Assembly: GCA_002427505.1 (NCBI GenBank)
Contig: DIRJ01000010.1
Location: 1 to 40,600, forward strand
From: Mageeibacillus sp. UBA5439
Lineage (GTDB): Bacteria > Bacillota > Clostridia > Saccharofermentanales > DTU023
Reading direction: 5' to 3'
Length of the DNA stretch: 40,600 bases
How positions within the stretch are numbered: position 1 is the stretch's first letter; the number at the start of each line of letters is the position of its first letter. Made by a program: the position numbers and the translations under genes. This document shows positions 33,268 to 40,600 of this stretch, piece by piece. The notes beneath the pieces were generated by a model. It made no database searches. It was not told where the DNA came from and saw only the letters and a program-made list of their open reading frames with translations.

Positions 33268-34176
33268 ATGAAGAAGCTAGAATTTAGCGGCAGAGAAACT
33301 GCACCGGCAAAAGTGAATTTATCTCTGAAAGTTTTGGAGCGTCGTCCTGACAATTATCACAATATACAATCGCTGATGGTGACAGTTGGTCTTTGTGACC
33401 GGCTGTCACTTTTTTTGCGGTCAGGCGGCCGGTCAGATTGGAGGGTTTCCTGTGATCACGCTGATTTACCTCAGGAAAAGAAGAATATTGCCTACGTAGC
33501 AGCCCGTGCTTTTTTCAACTGGTATCGGATTAATCCGGAAAATTATTCTCTGGATCTGAGAATTGAAAAGAAGATTCCCCACAAGGCCGGTCTGGGAGGA
33601 GGCAGTGCAGATGCAGCTGCAACCCTGCGTTTGCTGGAGCGGGCCTTTTTTCCCGGCGGAGATTTCGCAGCCATGCCGGCTGCTTATATGGCACACGAAA
33701 TAGGTGCAGACGTAGCCTACTGCTACCGGGGCGGAACACAGTTCGTCAGCGGTATCGGTGAAGTTATGACGGAGCTGGAGCCCTTTCCGCGGCTGCCTAT
33801 GATGCTGGTCAAGCCTCCCTGCGATGTGTCGACTAAAGAGGCCTTTGCAGCTTTAGACAGGGCTGAGTCGACAGTGGCGGGAGTACAGCTGCACACACTT
33901 CTGCAAACTTACAAAAAAATGCTTTCGGAGAGAACATATGGGGAATTCAACGGAATTTTGGAAAATTCCTTCCTCCCTTATCTGCTGGAAGTCTATCCTG
34001 AAGCAGAGGATCTCCTGCTGGCATTGAGACAGTCAGGAAGTCTTTTCGCTTCCCTGACGGGTTCGGGTCCGACTATCTTCGCCCTGTATGCAAAAAGCAG
34101 TGATTTGAGAACAAGCGCTGCTCTCATGCGTGAAACTTTTCCGCAAACAGATGTCTATGAAACTGCCATTGTCTAG
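33268..34176 (+). CDS. ispE: 4-diphosphocytidyl-2-C-methyl-D-erythritol kinase IspE
   Basis: 302 residues. GHMP kinase of the non-mevalonate isoprenoid pathway, phosphorylating CDP-methylerythritol. N-terminal APAKVNLSLKVLERRPDNYHNIQSLM is diagnostic; the ATP loop is IPHKAGLGGGSADAAATL (about 103-120); the C-terminal GHMP motif is SLTGSGPTIFALY. It starts 10 bases after veg with only a weak ribosome site, so coupling to veg is likely. Confidence 0.95.
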   Translation: MKKLEFSGRETAPAKVNLSLKVLERRPDNYHNIQSLMVTVGLCDRLSLFLRSGGRSDWRVSCDHADLPQEKKNIAYVAARAFFNWYRINPENYSLDLRIEKKIPHKAGLGGGSADAAATLRLLERAFFPGGDFAAMPAAYMAHEIGADVAYCYRGGTQFVSGIGEVMTELEPFPRLPMMLVKPPCDVSTKEAFAALDRAESTVAGVQLHTLLQTYKKMLSERTYGEFNGILENSFLPYLLEVYPEAEDLLLALRQSGSLFASLTGSGPTIFALYAKSSDLRTSAALMRETFPQTDVYETAIV

Positions 34177-34259
34177 CAACAAAGCATGAAATCTCCGTAT
34201 TCCTGCACTTTCACTATAAAACATTTATTTTTTTAATCAGAATAGAGAAATATCCGCCG

Positions 34260-34494
34260 GTCTGATTGCGGTCTTCTTTTTCAGCTATAATAACCTAGGA
34301 GTTAAGTAACTATTTAACTCTTCATGTTAAATTGCTGAACAAGAAGCAATTTGCACAAGTCTGACCGATACGCTTTCCTAAGCGTGTATTTCGGACTGTG
34401 GAACAAAAACTTTCCCCACTACAGGTGTCTTTGCTCGAAAAAAGAGCTGAAAATATCTGGAGAATAGTGTCTGGGGAAAACAAAAGGAGAAAGA
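34260..34494 (+). promoter_or_regulatory. Structured leader of the BMP lipoprotein gene
   Basis: The 318-bp gap holds GTCTGATTGCG (34260-34270), TATAAT (34285-34290) and then consecutive stems. These are AAATTGC/GCAATTT (34329-34352), a long imperfect hairpin (about 34353-34400) and an outer stem TTTCCCC/GGGGAAA (34411-34479) enclosing GCTC/GAGC (34433-34447). The last ends 6 bases before the AAGGAG ribosome site. This looks like a cis-regulatory RNA; the purine riboswitch core (such as TCTACC) was not found. Confidence 0.45.
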
Positions 34495-35583
34495 ATGAAC
34501 AAAAAGATTTTAAAGTTGTTGAGTCTGGTCCTGGTTCTGGTTTTTGCTTTAAGCGTAGCTGTTGCTTGCAACAACGGAGCAGAACCGGATCCTACTGAAC
34601 CGGCAGGATCAGATGCACCGCAAACTGAACCGGCAGGATCAGATGCACCGCAAACTGAACCTGCAGACGAATCCAGACCAGGTGTTCGCACCGATGGAAA
34701 AGCCAACCGTGTTGCTCTGATTCTGGAAGGTGCAATTTCAGATATGAGCTGGAATGCGACTGCATATGCAGGCCTTCAGAAGATCGAAGCTATGGGAGCG
34801 GAAACTCACTACGTCGAGAACGTACCTGTATCAGCAGTGGGCGACTCGATCAGAACCTTTGCCAGCAGTGATTACAATATCATTTTCCTGGCAACCAGCA
34901 CCTACGCGGATGAAGCACAGCGTGTCATGGGAGATTATCCGGACGTAATGTTCTTCCTGATCAATTCAGCAGTAACCGGACCCAATGCACGTTCCTTTGC
35001 GATCCAGGATGCCGAACAAGGCTTCATGATGGGCGCACTGTCAGCTATGCTGACCAAGAGCGGAACTGTCGGTTTCGTTGGTGGAACACCCATCAACCCG
35101 ATCATCAATGGTTCCAAAGGCTTTGCTCAGGGCGTAGCCTATGTTGACCCCGATGTCAAAATCCTTTCCGAAAATACAGGTTCCATGGACGACGTTAACG
35201 CAGCCAAAGAACTGGCAAAAGGTTTTGTCAGTCAGGGCGCGGACGTGCTGTCACCTATGGCTAACCAGTCTTCACTGGGTGTAATGGAAGCCGGTGAGGA
35301 AGCAGGTGCCTATGCTATCGGCTCAGGCGAGGGCCAGAACGATGTAGCACCGACCATGGCAGTTACTTCTGTCATTAAAGATACATCAGTTGCTTATGAG
35401 GCTGCTTACCAGGCCTTCCTGGATAATGACCTGCCGGAAGCAGTCCTGCCCATGGGTGCAGCCCAGGGTGTTGTGCATCTCGATGATTGGTACATTGAAG
35501 TTGACCAGGAAATCAAAGATGCCATGGATCAAATCACTCAAGACTTTATCGATGGAAAAATCGTAATCGATCTTGCTGATTAG
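34495..35583 (+). CDS. BMP family nucleoside-binding lipoprotein
   Basis: 362 residues. Signal peptide with lipobox ending at Cys25 (SVAVAC), then a Pro/Glu/Thr linker with two identical 10-residue repeats, then a BMP/PnrA-type periplasmic binding fold: VALILEGAISDMSWNATAYAGLQK is the typical opening strand with a DxSWN-like motif. The segments NIIFLATSTYADEAQRV, QGFMMGALSAMLTKSGTVGFVGG and GADVLSPMANQSSLGVMEA follow. PnrA-like proteins bind purine nucleosides. The ABC permeases and ATPase follow after a terminator, so the lipoprotein can be made in excess. Confidence 0.92.
   Translation: MNKKILKLLSLVLVLVFALSVAVACNNGAEPDPTEPAGSDAPQTEPAGSDAPQTEPADESRPGVRTDGKANRVALILEGAISDMSWNATAYAGLQKIEAMGAETHYVENVPVSAVGDSIRTFASSDYNIIFLATSTYADEAQRVMGDYPDVMFFLINSAVTGPNARSFAIQDAEQGFMMGALSAMLTKSGTVGFVGGTPINPIINGSKGFAQGVAYVDPDVKILSENTGSMDDVNAAKELAKGFVSQGADVLSPMANQSSLGVMEAGEEAGAYAIGSGEGQNDVAPTMAVTSVIKDTSVAYEAAYQAFLDNDLPEAVLPMGAAQGVVHLDDWYIEVDQEIKDAMDQITQDFIDGKIVIDLAD
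34594..34653 (+). repeat. Two perfect 30-bp tandem repeats in the BMP linker
   Basis: The unit starting ACTGAACCGGCAGG occurs at 34594-34623 and 34624-34653, with a partial third copy after. It encodes TEPAGSDAPQ twice in the flexible linker between lipid anchor and binding domain. Unit number probably varies between strains. Confidence 0.9.
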
Positions 35584-35591
35584 TTAAGAGA

Positions 35592-35622
35592 AAAAGCCGC
35601 GGACAAAAACCGCGGCTTTTAT
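35592..35622 (+). terminator. Intrinsic terminator after the BMP lipoprotein gene
   Basis: AAAAGCCGCGG, 7-nt loop, CCGCGGCTTTT, then ATT; 11-bp perfect stem 8 bases after the stop. Readthrough would feed the transporter genes. Confidence 0.9.
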
Positions 35623-35684
35623 TAATCTGCAGATAAGTCGATTAAGATTAGAGAAACTTAATTGTTTTATGCCGTAAAATGTTA

Positions 35685-35730
35685 AAATCAGACTGGAGAG
35701 GAATTTTATCAAGCCGCTTCAGTCTGATTT
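35685..35730 (+). promoter_or_regulatory. Inverted repeat before the nucleoside permease genes
   Basis: AAATCAGACTG and CAGTCTGATTT, perfect 11-bp arms with 24 bases between, ending 5 bp before the GTGAGGAG ribosome site. The arm contains GTCTGATT, the core of the 11-mer seen upstream of the PLP and BMP genes. It could be an operator or a leader hairpin. Confidence 0.45.
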
Positions 35731-35745
35731 AAAGTGAGGAGACAT

Positions 35746-36951
35746 ATGGAAGGCACATCCGTTAGACAGAAAATAGGCGTTATTCTGGAAGCATTATACT
35801 ATCCGATAATGGCCCTTCTTGCCTCTTTTCTTATTGGCAGTATCGTTATTCTGCTAACCAGCAGCACCAGTCCGCTTGCAGCATATAGCTTCATGCTCAA
35901 AGGCGCTTTCGGCAGTATGGCTGCATGGCAGGATACCATTATCAAGGCTATTCCTTTTGTGTTTACTGCTCTCTCATTCTCGGTTGCACGCCGCTGCGGC
36001 ATTATCAACCTGGGTGCAGAAGGTCAGTTTATAATGGGAGCTTTGTTAGCGACCGTAGTAGCTGTACAGCTGCCGCTGGCAGTTGCTTTGCCTAAGTTCA
36101 TACATCTTCCCATAACCCTGATAGCGGGTTTTTTGGGAGGGGCACTGTACGGCTTGCTGGTGGCAGTGTTAAAAGTGCAATTTGGCGCATCAGAACTGAT
36201 CACAACTATCATGTTGAACTACATTGCCAGATATCTGGTTTCCTTTGCGGTTAACGGTCCGCTGAAGGAGCCGGGACAATCAACTTATCCACAATCTGCC
36301 CGCTTCCCGGAAACAGCCAGTCTGGGTTCGATAGTACCGGGAGTGCGTCTGCATTGGGGTCTGGTAATATTGCTGATCTGTGTAGTTCTATATTATCTTT
36401 ACCAATGGAAAACAAGCAAAGGCTTTGAGGCGAGAATTGTAGGTTTTAATCCGTCTGCAGGAGAATATGCCGGAATCAACATTAAGGCAGCCACCTTGCG
36501 CTCGCTGTTTATCGCCGGCGGCCTGGCCGGTTTGGGCGGCTGCATCGAGATGGTTTCCATACAAATGAGATTGCACATGACTTCCTTTTCGGTCTCGTAT
36601 GGTTTCACAGGTATCGCAGTTGCTCTCTTAGGCAGCCTGAATCCTGTAGGTGTTGTCGTGGCCGGTGTACTCTTTGGCGGTTTATCTGCCGGCTCTTTAA
36701 GTATGGAAGTTATGACGGATGTCAAATCTTCAGTGGCGCTGATCATCCAGGCCTTCGTAATTCTCTTTATCGCCGGCCGCAGAATGTTCACCATCAGGCG
36801 TAAACGTCACTTCCGCTATCACCCGGTAGCTCAGGACGAAATGGGACTGCCCTTGCCGGCTCCGGATGAAAAAGATGCCACGCACAGGGAGCAGATGCCG
36901 CGGCTTGTGACTGATAAAACTGACGAAGATGAAGTGGAAGGGGGCAATTAA
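35746..36951 (+). CDS. Nucleoside ABC transporter permease (BPD_transp_2, YufP-like)
   Basis: 401 residues from ATG 35746, after GTGAGGAG; the GTG 12 bases earlier is part of that site. About eight to ten membrane helices of the branched-chain/ribose permease fold. The conserved blocks RRCGIINLGAEGQFIMGA, EARIVGFNPSAGEYAGIN and GFTGIAVALLGSLNPVGV fit COG4603 nucleoside permeases. A hydrophilic C-terminal tail of about 55 residues (EDEVEGGN end) is an addition. Three bases separate it from the next permease. Confidence 0.92.
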   Translation: MEGTSVRQKIGVILEALYYPIMALLASFLIGSIVILLTSSTSPLAAYSFMLKGAFGSMAAWQDTIIKAIPFVFTALSFSVARRCGIINLGAEGQFIMGALLATVVAVQLPLAVALPKFIHLPITLIAGFLGGALYGLLVAVLKVQFGASELITTIMLNYIARYLVSFAVNGPLKEPGQSTYPQSARFPETASLGSIVPGVRLHWGLVILLICVVLYYLYQWKTSKGFEARIVGFNPSAGEYAGINIKAATLRSLFIAGGLAGLGGCIEMVSIQMRLHMTSFSVSYGFTGIAVALLGSLNPVGVVVAGVLFGGLSAGSLSMEVMTDVKSSVALIIQAFVILFIAGRRMFTIRRKRHFRYHPVAQDEMGLPLPAPDEKDATHREQMPRLVTDKTDEDEVEGGN

Positions 36952-36953
36952 GC

Positions 36954-37871
36954 ATGGATGGTATAAGTAGCTTTCTCGCATCCACACTGAGTCTGGCGAC
37001 TCCGACGCTGCTTGCGGCTCTGGGTATTTTGGTTTCTGAAAGATCGGGCGTGCTGAATATCGGAACTGAAGGGATGATGCTGGTTGGTGCTCTGGGCGGT
37101 GTACTGGGTTCATATTACACAGGTTCCGTCTGGCTGGGGACTTTAATAGGTATTGTCGTTACGGTTGCCTTCGCTGCTGTTTTCGGCGTCTTTGCCGTAT
37201 TGGTGAAAGCTGACCAGACAGTTGTCGGCACCGGCATGAATATTTTGGCCTCAGGGCTCACGATCACTGTAAACCGTGCTGTTTTCGGCGCCAGTATGAG
37301 TCCGCCGATAATAGATACCTTTGACAAAGTTGCGATTCCGCTTTTGAAGGATATTCCGATTTTGGGACCATCACTGTTTACACAGACTATTCCGGGTTAT
37401 CTGGCCTTTGTTATGGTTATTGCAACTTCGTTTTTCCTCTTCCGCACTAATACCGGACTGAAAGTTCGCTCGGTCGGTGAGAATCCGCAAGCCTGTGATA
37501 CAGTTGGAATCAATGTCAGCAAAGTCCGCTTTCTTGCTGTCCTCTATAGTGGTATCCTGGCCGGTTTGGCGGGAGCATTTATTTCCATGGGACAGCTCAG
37601 CTTCTTTACAGAAGGCATGATAGCCGGCGGCGGCTTCATGGCTGTAGCGGCAGTTGTCTTCGGTAACTATACACCCCTGGGTGTTCTGGGAGCTTCACTG
37701 GTATTCGGGCTTAGCAATGCCTCCAGTTATCGGCTGCAGGCTCTGTCGACGGGTATACCCTCAGAGTTCCCCAATATGCTGCCTTACATCATAACGATTA
37801 TTGCTCTCTGTGTTACCAGCCGCAGATCCAAGAAACCTGCCAGCAGCGCTCAGCCGTATATTAAGGCTTAG
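36954..37871 (+). CDS. Nucleoside ABC transporter permease (YufQ-like)
   Basis: 305 residues, mostly membrane helices. Typical COG1079 blocks: SERSGVLNIGTEGMMLVGALGG (about 28-49), GLKVRSVGENPQACDTVGIN and GGGFMAVAAVVFGNYTPLGVLGA. It forms the channel with the preceding permease. The ATPase gene follows 11 bases later with an AGGAGG site. Confidence 0.93.
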   Translation: MDGISSFLASTLSLATPTLLAALGILVSERSGVLNIGTEGMMLVGALGGVLGSYYTGSVWLGTLIGIVVTVAFAAVFGVFAVLVKADQTVVGTGMNILASGLTITVNRAVFGASMSPPIIDTFDKVAIPLLKDIPILGPSLFTQTIPGYLAFVMVIATSFFLFRTNTGLKVRSVGENPQACDTVGINVSKVRFLAVLYSGILAGLAGAFISMGQLSFFTEGMIAGGGFMAVAAVVFGNYTPLGVLGASLVFGLSNASSYRLQALSTGIPSEFPNMLPYIITIIALCVTSRRSKKPASSAQPYIKA

Positions 37872-37882
37872 GAGGGACGACA

Positions 37883-39424
37883 ATGACTTTACTGGAAATG
37901 AGGAATATTACCAAGGAGTTTGGTCCGGTCGTCGCCAACAAAAATGTAAATTTCAGTGTTGAACAGGGCGAGGTCCATGCCTTGCTGGGCGAAAATGGAG
38001 CCGGAAAATCAACTTTGATGAATATTCTCTTCGGTATGTATGAACCTACAGAAGGTGAAATTTACTACAAAGGCGAAAGGGTCAATATCAAGTCGCCTAA
38101 AGAATCGATTGATCTCGGCATAGGCATGGTGCACCAGCATTTCATGCTGATACCAGCGCATACAGCGATAGAGAATGTGGTTCTGGGATATACAGGCAAT
38201 AAGGAACTTCTGGATCTCAATGCCGCCGCCAAACGCTTTACGGAGATGGCGAAACGCTACAACATGGACATAGATCCCTGGGAAGAAGTCCGCAACCTTT
38301 CGGTCGGACAACAACAGCGCCTGGAAATTCTGAAAGCTCTCTACCGTGATGTTGATACGCTGATCATGGACGAACCGACAGCAGTCCTGACTCCTCAGGA
38401 AGTGGAAGGGCTTTTTGACATCATCCGGCAGCTGATTGCCGAGCAGAAGACGGTCATCTTCATCAGCCATAAATTGCCTGAGATCAAGGCTATCTGCGAC
38501 CGCTGTACGGTGCTGCGTCAAGGTGAGGTGGCTGCAGCAGGTGTCATCGTTGATGAGATCGCTGACATGAGCCAACTGGCTGAACTGATGGTGGGACGCC
38601 AGGTCGAACTTGTCTCCAGAAAAGAGACCAGCTGCCCGGGCGAAGTGGTTCTCAAGGTGGAGAACCTTTCTCATGTAAATGAACGCAAGATTCAGACCCT
38701 GAAGAATGTCAGTTTTGATGTTGCCTGCGGCGAAATACTGGGTATCTGCGGCGTTGACGGCAATGGGCAGTCTGAGCTGATCAGATGTATCACCGGTTTA
38801 CTGAAACCATCTGAAGGAAGCATATTTATCAAGGGCGAGGATGTTACCGGCGCTAATGCGAAGGCTATTCTGAAAAAGGGCGTCGGACACATACCGGAAG
38901 ATCGTCAAAAGATGGGTATGGTCGGCCAGATGAATGTGCGTGAGAACATATCCATGCTGGATTATGATCACATGCCTTTTTCTAAGCATGGCATCATGCG
39001 CTGGAAATGGATCGACGAACACAGCCGTGACATAGTTGAACAATATCAGGTGAAAACCCCGGATGTGATGGAGATTTCCCGCAACCTGTCAGGTGGAAAT
39101 CAGCAGAAGATGGTGGTGGGCAGAGAACTGGCACGAGATCCGGAGCTTCTGATCGCTGTTCACCCTGCACGTGGTCTGGATATCGGAGCGACCAAATACA
39201 TCCATTCGCAGATTATCGAGGCACGGACGGCAGGAGCTGCTGTCCTCATGGTTTCTACAGAATTGGACGAAATACTGGAGATCCCTGACCGAATTCTGGT
39301 TATTTACGAAGGACGGGTGATGGCAATTCTCAATCAGGCAGATGCGACCAGAAATGATTTGGGTCTGCTGATGGCCGGTATAGACCCTAAAACAACAGCA
39401 AATAATGAAGGGCAGAGTGCCTAG
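37883..39424 (+). CDS. Nucleoside ABC transporter ATPase, duplicated domains (YufO-like)
   Basis: 513 residues with two ABC domains. The first has Walker A GENGAGKST (about 36-44), Q-loop MVHQHFMLIP, signature LSVGQQQR, Walker B TLIMDEPTAVL and ISHK. The second (about 255-500) has a degenerate Walker A (GVDGNGQSEL), the normal LSGGNQQK signature and AVHPARGLDIGA in place of a standard Walker B. This asymmetry is normal for ribose/nucleoside importers. It completes the BMP-type importer; a terminator follows. Confidence 0.94.
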   Translation: MTLLEMRNITKEFGPVVANKNVNFSVEQGEVHALLGENGAGKSTLMNILFGMYEPTEGEIYYKGERVNIKSPKESIDLGIGMVHQHFMLIPAHTAIENVVLGYTGNKELLDLNAAAKRFTEMAKRYNMDIDPWEEVRNLSVGQQQRLEILKALYRDVDTLIMDEPTAVLTPQEVEGLFDIIRQLIAEQKTVIFISHKLPEIKAICDRCTVLRQGEVAAAGVIVDEIADMSQLAELMVGRQVELVSRKETSCPGEVVLKVENLSHVNERKIQTLKNVSFDVACGEILGICGVDGNGQSELIRCITGLLKPSEGSIFIKGEDVTGANAKAILKKGVGHIPEDRQKMGMVGQMNVRENISMLDYDHMPFSKHGIMRWKWIDEHSRDIVEQYQVKTPDVMEISRNLSGGNQQKMVVGRELARDPELLIAVHPARGLDIGATKYIHSQIIEARTAGAAVLMVSTELDEILEIPDRILVIYEGRVMAILNQADATRNDLGLLMAGIDPKTTANNEGQSA

Positions 39425-39451
39425 GACAGACTTGATATTCTTAAAAAAATT

Positions 39452-39483
39452 AAAGCCGCCGTCAGCCGACTGCGGCTTTTTTC
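39452..39483 (+). terminator. Intrinsic terminator of the nucleoside importer operon
   Basis: AAAGCCGC, 12-nt loop, GCGGCTTT, then TTTTC, 28 bases after the ATPase stop. Confidence 0.85.
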
Positions 39484-39546
39484 TTGCAGCTGACAAGTGT
39501 TAAGATGAAGCAAAGCAGCCATAGACAAGAAAGGAAGGATCAGATA

Positions 39547-40600
39547 GTGACTAGCATGGAAAAAAGAGAACAGCTATTGCAGACTCTGCGTATATTTTCG
39601 GAGGCAAACGGCCCGTCAGGCTTTGAACACGAGCTGGCAAGGACAGCTCTGGAAATATTACAGGCTTACGGTGAAAGCTATATAGACTCGCTGCAGAATG
39701 TTTATCTGGAACGGACAGGAAACAGCCGGGATCGTGTTTTGGTTCAGCTGGATGCTCACCTGGACGAAGTGGGACTCATTGTACAGTCAGTAAGTCCCCA
39801 GGGTCTTTTGCGTATTTTGCCGCTGGGCTCCTGGGTGGCCTCTAATGTGCCCTCACATCGCTTTCGCGTGCGCAACTCTGAGGGCAAGTGGATTCCGGCT
39901 CTGGCTACAAGCAAGCCGCCGCACTATATGAGCGAAGCGGAACGCAACAAACCCATAGTTTTTTCCGCCATCCAGCTGGATGTGGGAGCGAGCTCAGCTG
40001 AAGAAGTAAGTGAAAAATTCAAGATCCGTCTGGCAGCACCTGTAGTGCCTGATGTTGATCTTTACTATGATGAACAAAATGATGTTCTGATGGGCAAAGC
40101 CTTTGATTGCCGTATCGGGTGCGCGGCTTTGGTGGAGACCTTGAGCAGCCTGGCAGGGGAAGAACTGGCTTGTGATGTGATTGCAGCTCTCAGTACCCAG
40201 GAAGAAGTCGGCGGACGCGGTGTGGAAGTATCTGCACGCTCGATAGAACCCGATCTGGCCATAGTCTTTGAAGGTACACCGGCGGATGATACCTTCGGCA
40301 GTCCGGATAGCCAGCAGACCTTGCTGGGGCAAGGACCCATGCTGCGGCACATGGATGTCACCATGATCACGCATCCGGGTTTCCAGCGCTTTGCACTGAA
40401 TCTGGCCGAGAAAGAGGGTATTCCGGTTCAGGAAGCCGTACGATCAGGCGGCGGCACCAATGGCGGACTGATCCATAAAATGGGCAGCGGTATTCCCACT
40501 ATCGTACTGGGTGTTCCCGTGCGTTATATACACACATCTTATGGCATTGCCAAGCTATATGATCTGGAAAAAACAGCCCAACTGGCTGTAGCCCTGCTGA
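39547..40600 (+). CDS. M42 family metallo-aminopeptidase (cut by window edge)
   Basis: 351 codons are visible without a stop; only the last few should be missing. GTG 39547 is favoured because GGAAGG lies 8 bases before it; ATG 39556 is in frame. M42 motifs: LDAHLDEVGLIV (first metal His/Asp), GKAFDCRIGCAA (bridging Asp; the next residue is Cys where Asp is common), STQEEVGGRG (catalytic Glu pair), GGGTNGG and PVRYIHTSYG. These cobalt- or zinc-dependent cytosolic aminopeptidases trim peptides. It starts a new unit after the importer terminator. Confidence 0.92.
   Translation, partial: MTSMEKREQLLQTLRIFSEANGPSGFEHELARTALEILQAYGESYIDSLQNVYLERTGNSRDRVLVQLDAHLDEVGLIVQSVSPQGLLRILPLGSWVASNVPSHRFRVRNSEGKWIPALATSKPPHYMSEAERNKPIVFSAIQLDVGASSAEEVSEKFKIRLAAPVVPDVDLYYDEQNDVLMGKAFDCRIGCAALVETLSSLAGEELACDVIAALSTQEEVGGRGVEVSARSIEPDLAIVFEGTPADDTFGSPDSQQTLLGQGPMLRHMDVTMITHPGFQRFALNLAEKEGIPVQEAVRSGGGTNGGLIHKMGSGIPTIVLGVPVRYIHTSYGIAKLYDLEKTAQLAVALL

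Noticed and set aside
34177..34494. Known purine (guanine/adenine) riboswitch before the BMP gene
   Set aside because: The conserved junction bases and paired loops of that class could not be found despite the suitable downstream gene.
38009..38674. 221-codon minus-strand frame opposite the nucleoside ATPase
   Set aside because: Antisense shadow of a well-conserved ABC domain.
1..40600. CRISPR array
   Set aside because: No regularly spaced short repeats with unique spacers were seen anywhere in the window; the only tandem or direct repeats are those listed.

Overview
The window looks like chromosome from an anaerobic Firmicute, most likely a clostridium-like gut or digester bacterium. The reasons are Gram-positive style lipoproteins and a sortase-type wall-anchor signal, the veg-ispE pair, the non-mevalonate isoprenoid gene ispE, BMP-type nucleoside ABC transporters, and strong AGGAGG ribosome binding sites. 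Both ends are cut: a short C-terminal fragment sits at the left edge and an M42 peptidase runs off the right edge.

Layout. (1) 1-7.6 kb: remnants of unknown genes, an MgtC-like membrane protein, and a complete carbohydrate ABC importer (ATPase on the minus strand; two permeases, a lipoprotein binding protein and a TIM-barrel sugar isomerase/epimerase on the plus strand). (2) 7.6-14.6 kb: a rearranged, mobile-looking segment. It holds a frameshifted SpaA/Cna_B-type surface protein remnant and a perfect 199-bp direct repeat (two copies 6,009 bp apart), each copy next to tRNA-like sequence. It also holds a minus-strand operon of sensor, response regulator and large wall-anchored surface protein, plus a broken duplicate of the 5' end of the next gene. 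(3) 14.6-20.4 kb: an overlapping operon of an S9 peptidase and a MacA/MacB-like export system. (4) 20.7-30.1 kb: a cluster of a PLP-dependent enzyme, ygeW, ygeY, ygfK, ssnA and a ModE-like regulator, matching the gene set linked to anaerobic urate/purine breakdown in gut bacteria and earlier to selenium-dependent molybdenum hydroxylases. (5) 30.2-34.2 kb: an EEP-fold membrane protein with an altered active site, mnmA, veg and ispE. (6) 34.5-39.4 kb: a BMP-type nucleoside ABC importer preceded by a long structured leader. (7) 39.5 kb to the end: M42 aminopeptidase.

How the parts may work together. The YgeW/YgeY/YgfK/SsnA cluster could open and dismantle a purine-derived compound to ammonia, carbamoyl phosphate and a small carbon skeleton, and the BMP importer 4.4 kb downstream could feed it nucleosides. 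An identical 11-mer upstream of both the PLP gene and the BMP gene hints at shared control. No xanthine dehydrogenase or dihydropyrimidinase gene is present here, so the pathway would need genes elsewhere. The most unusual items are the histidine kinase that stops after its phosphoacceptor helix with no ATPase domain, the repeat and tRNA-like rearrangement around it, and the structured leaders of the BMP and ssnA genes. Functions are assigned by reading the protein sequences; no searches were run.
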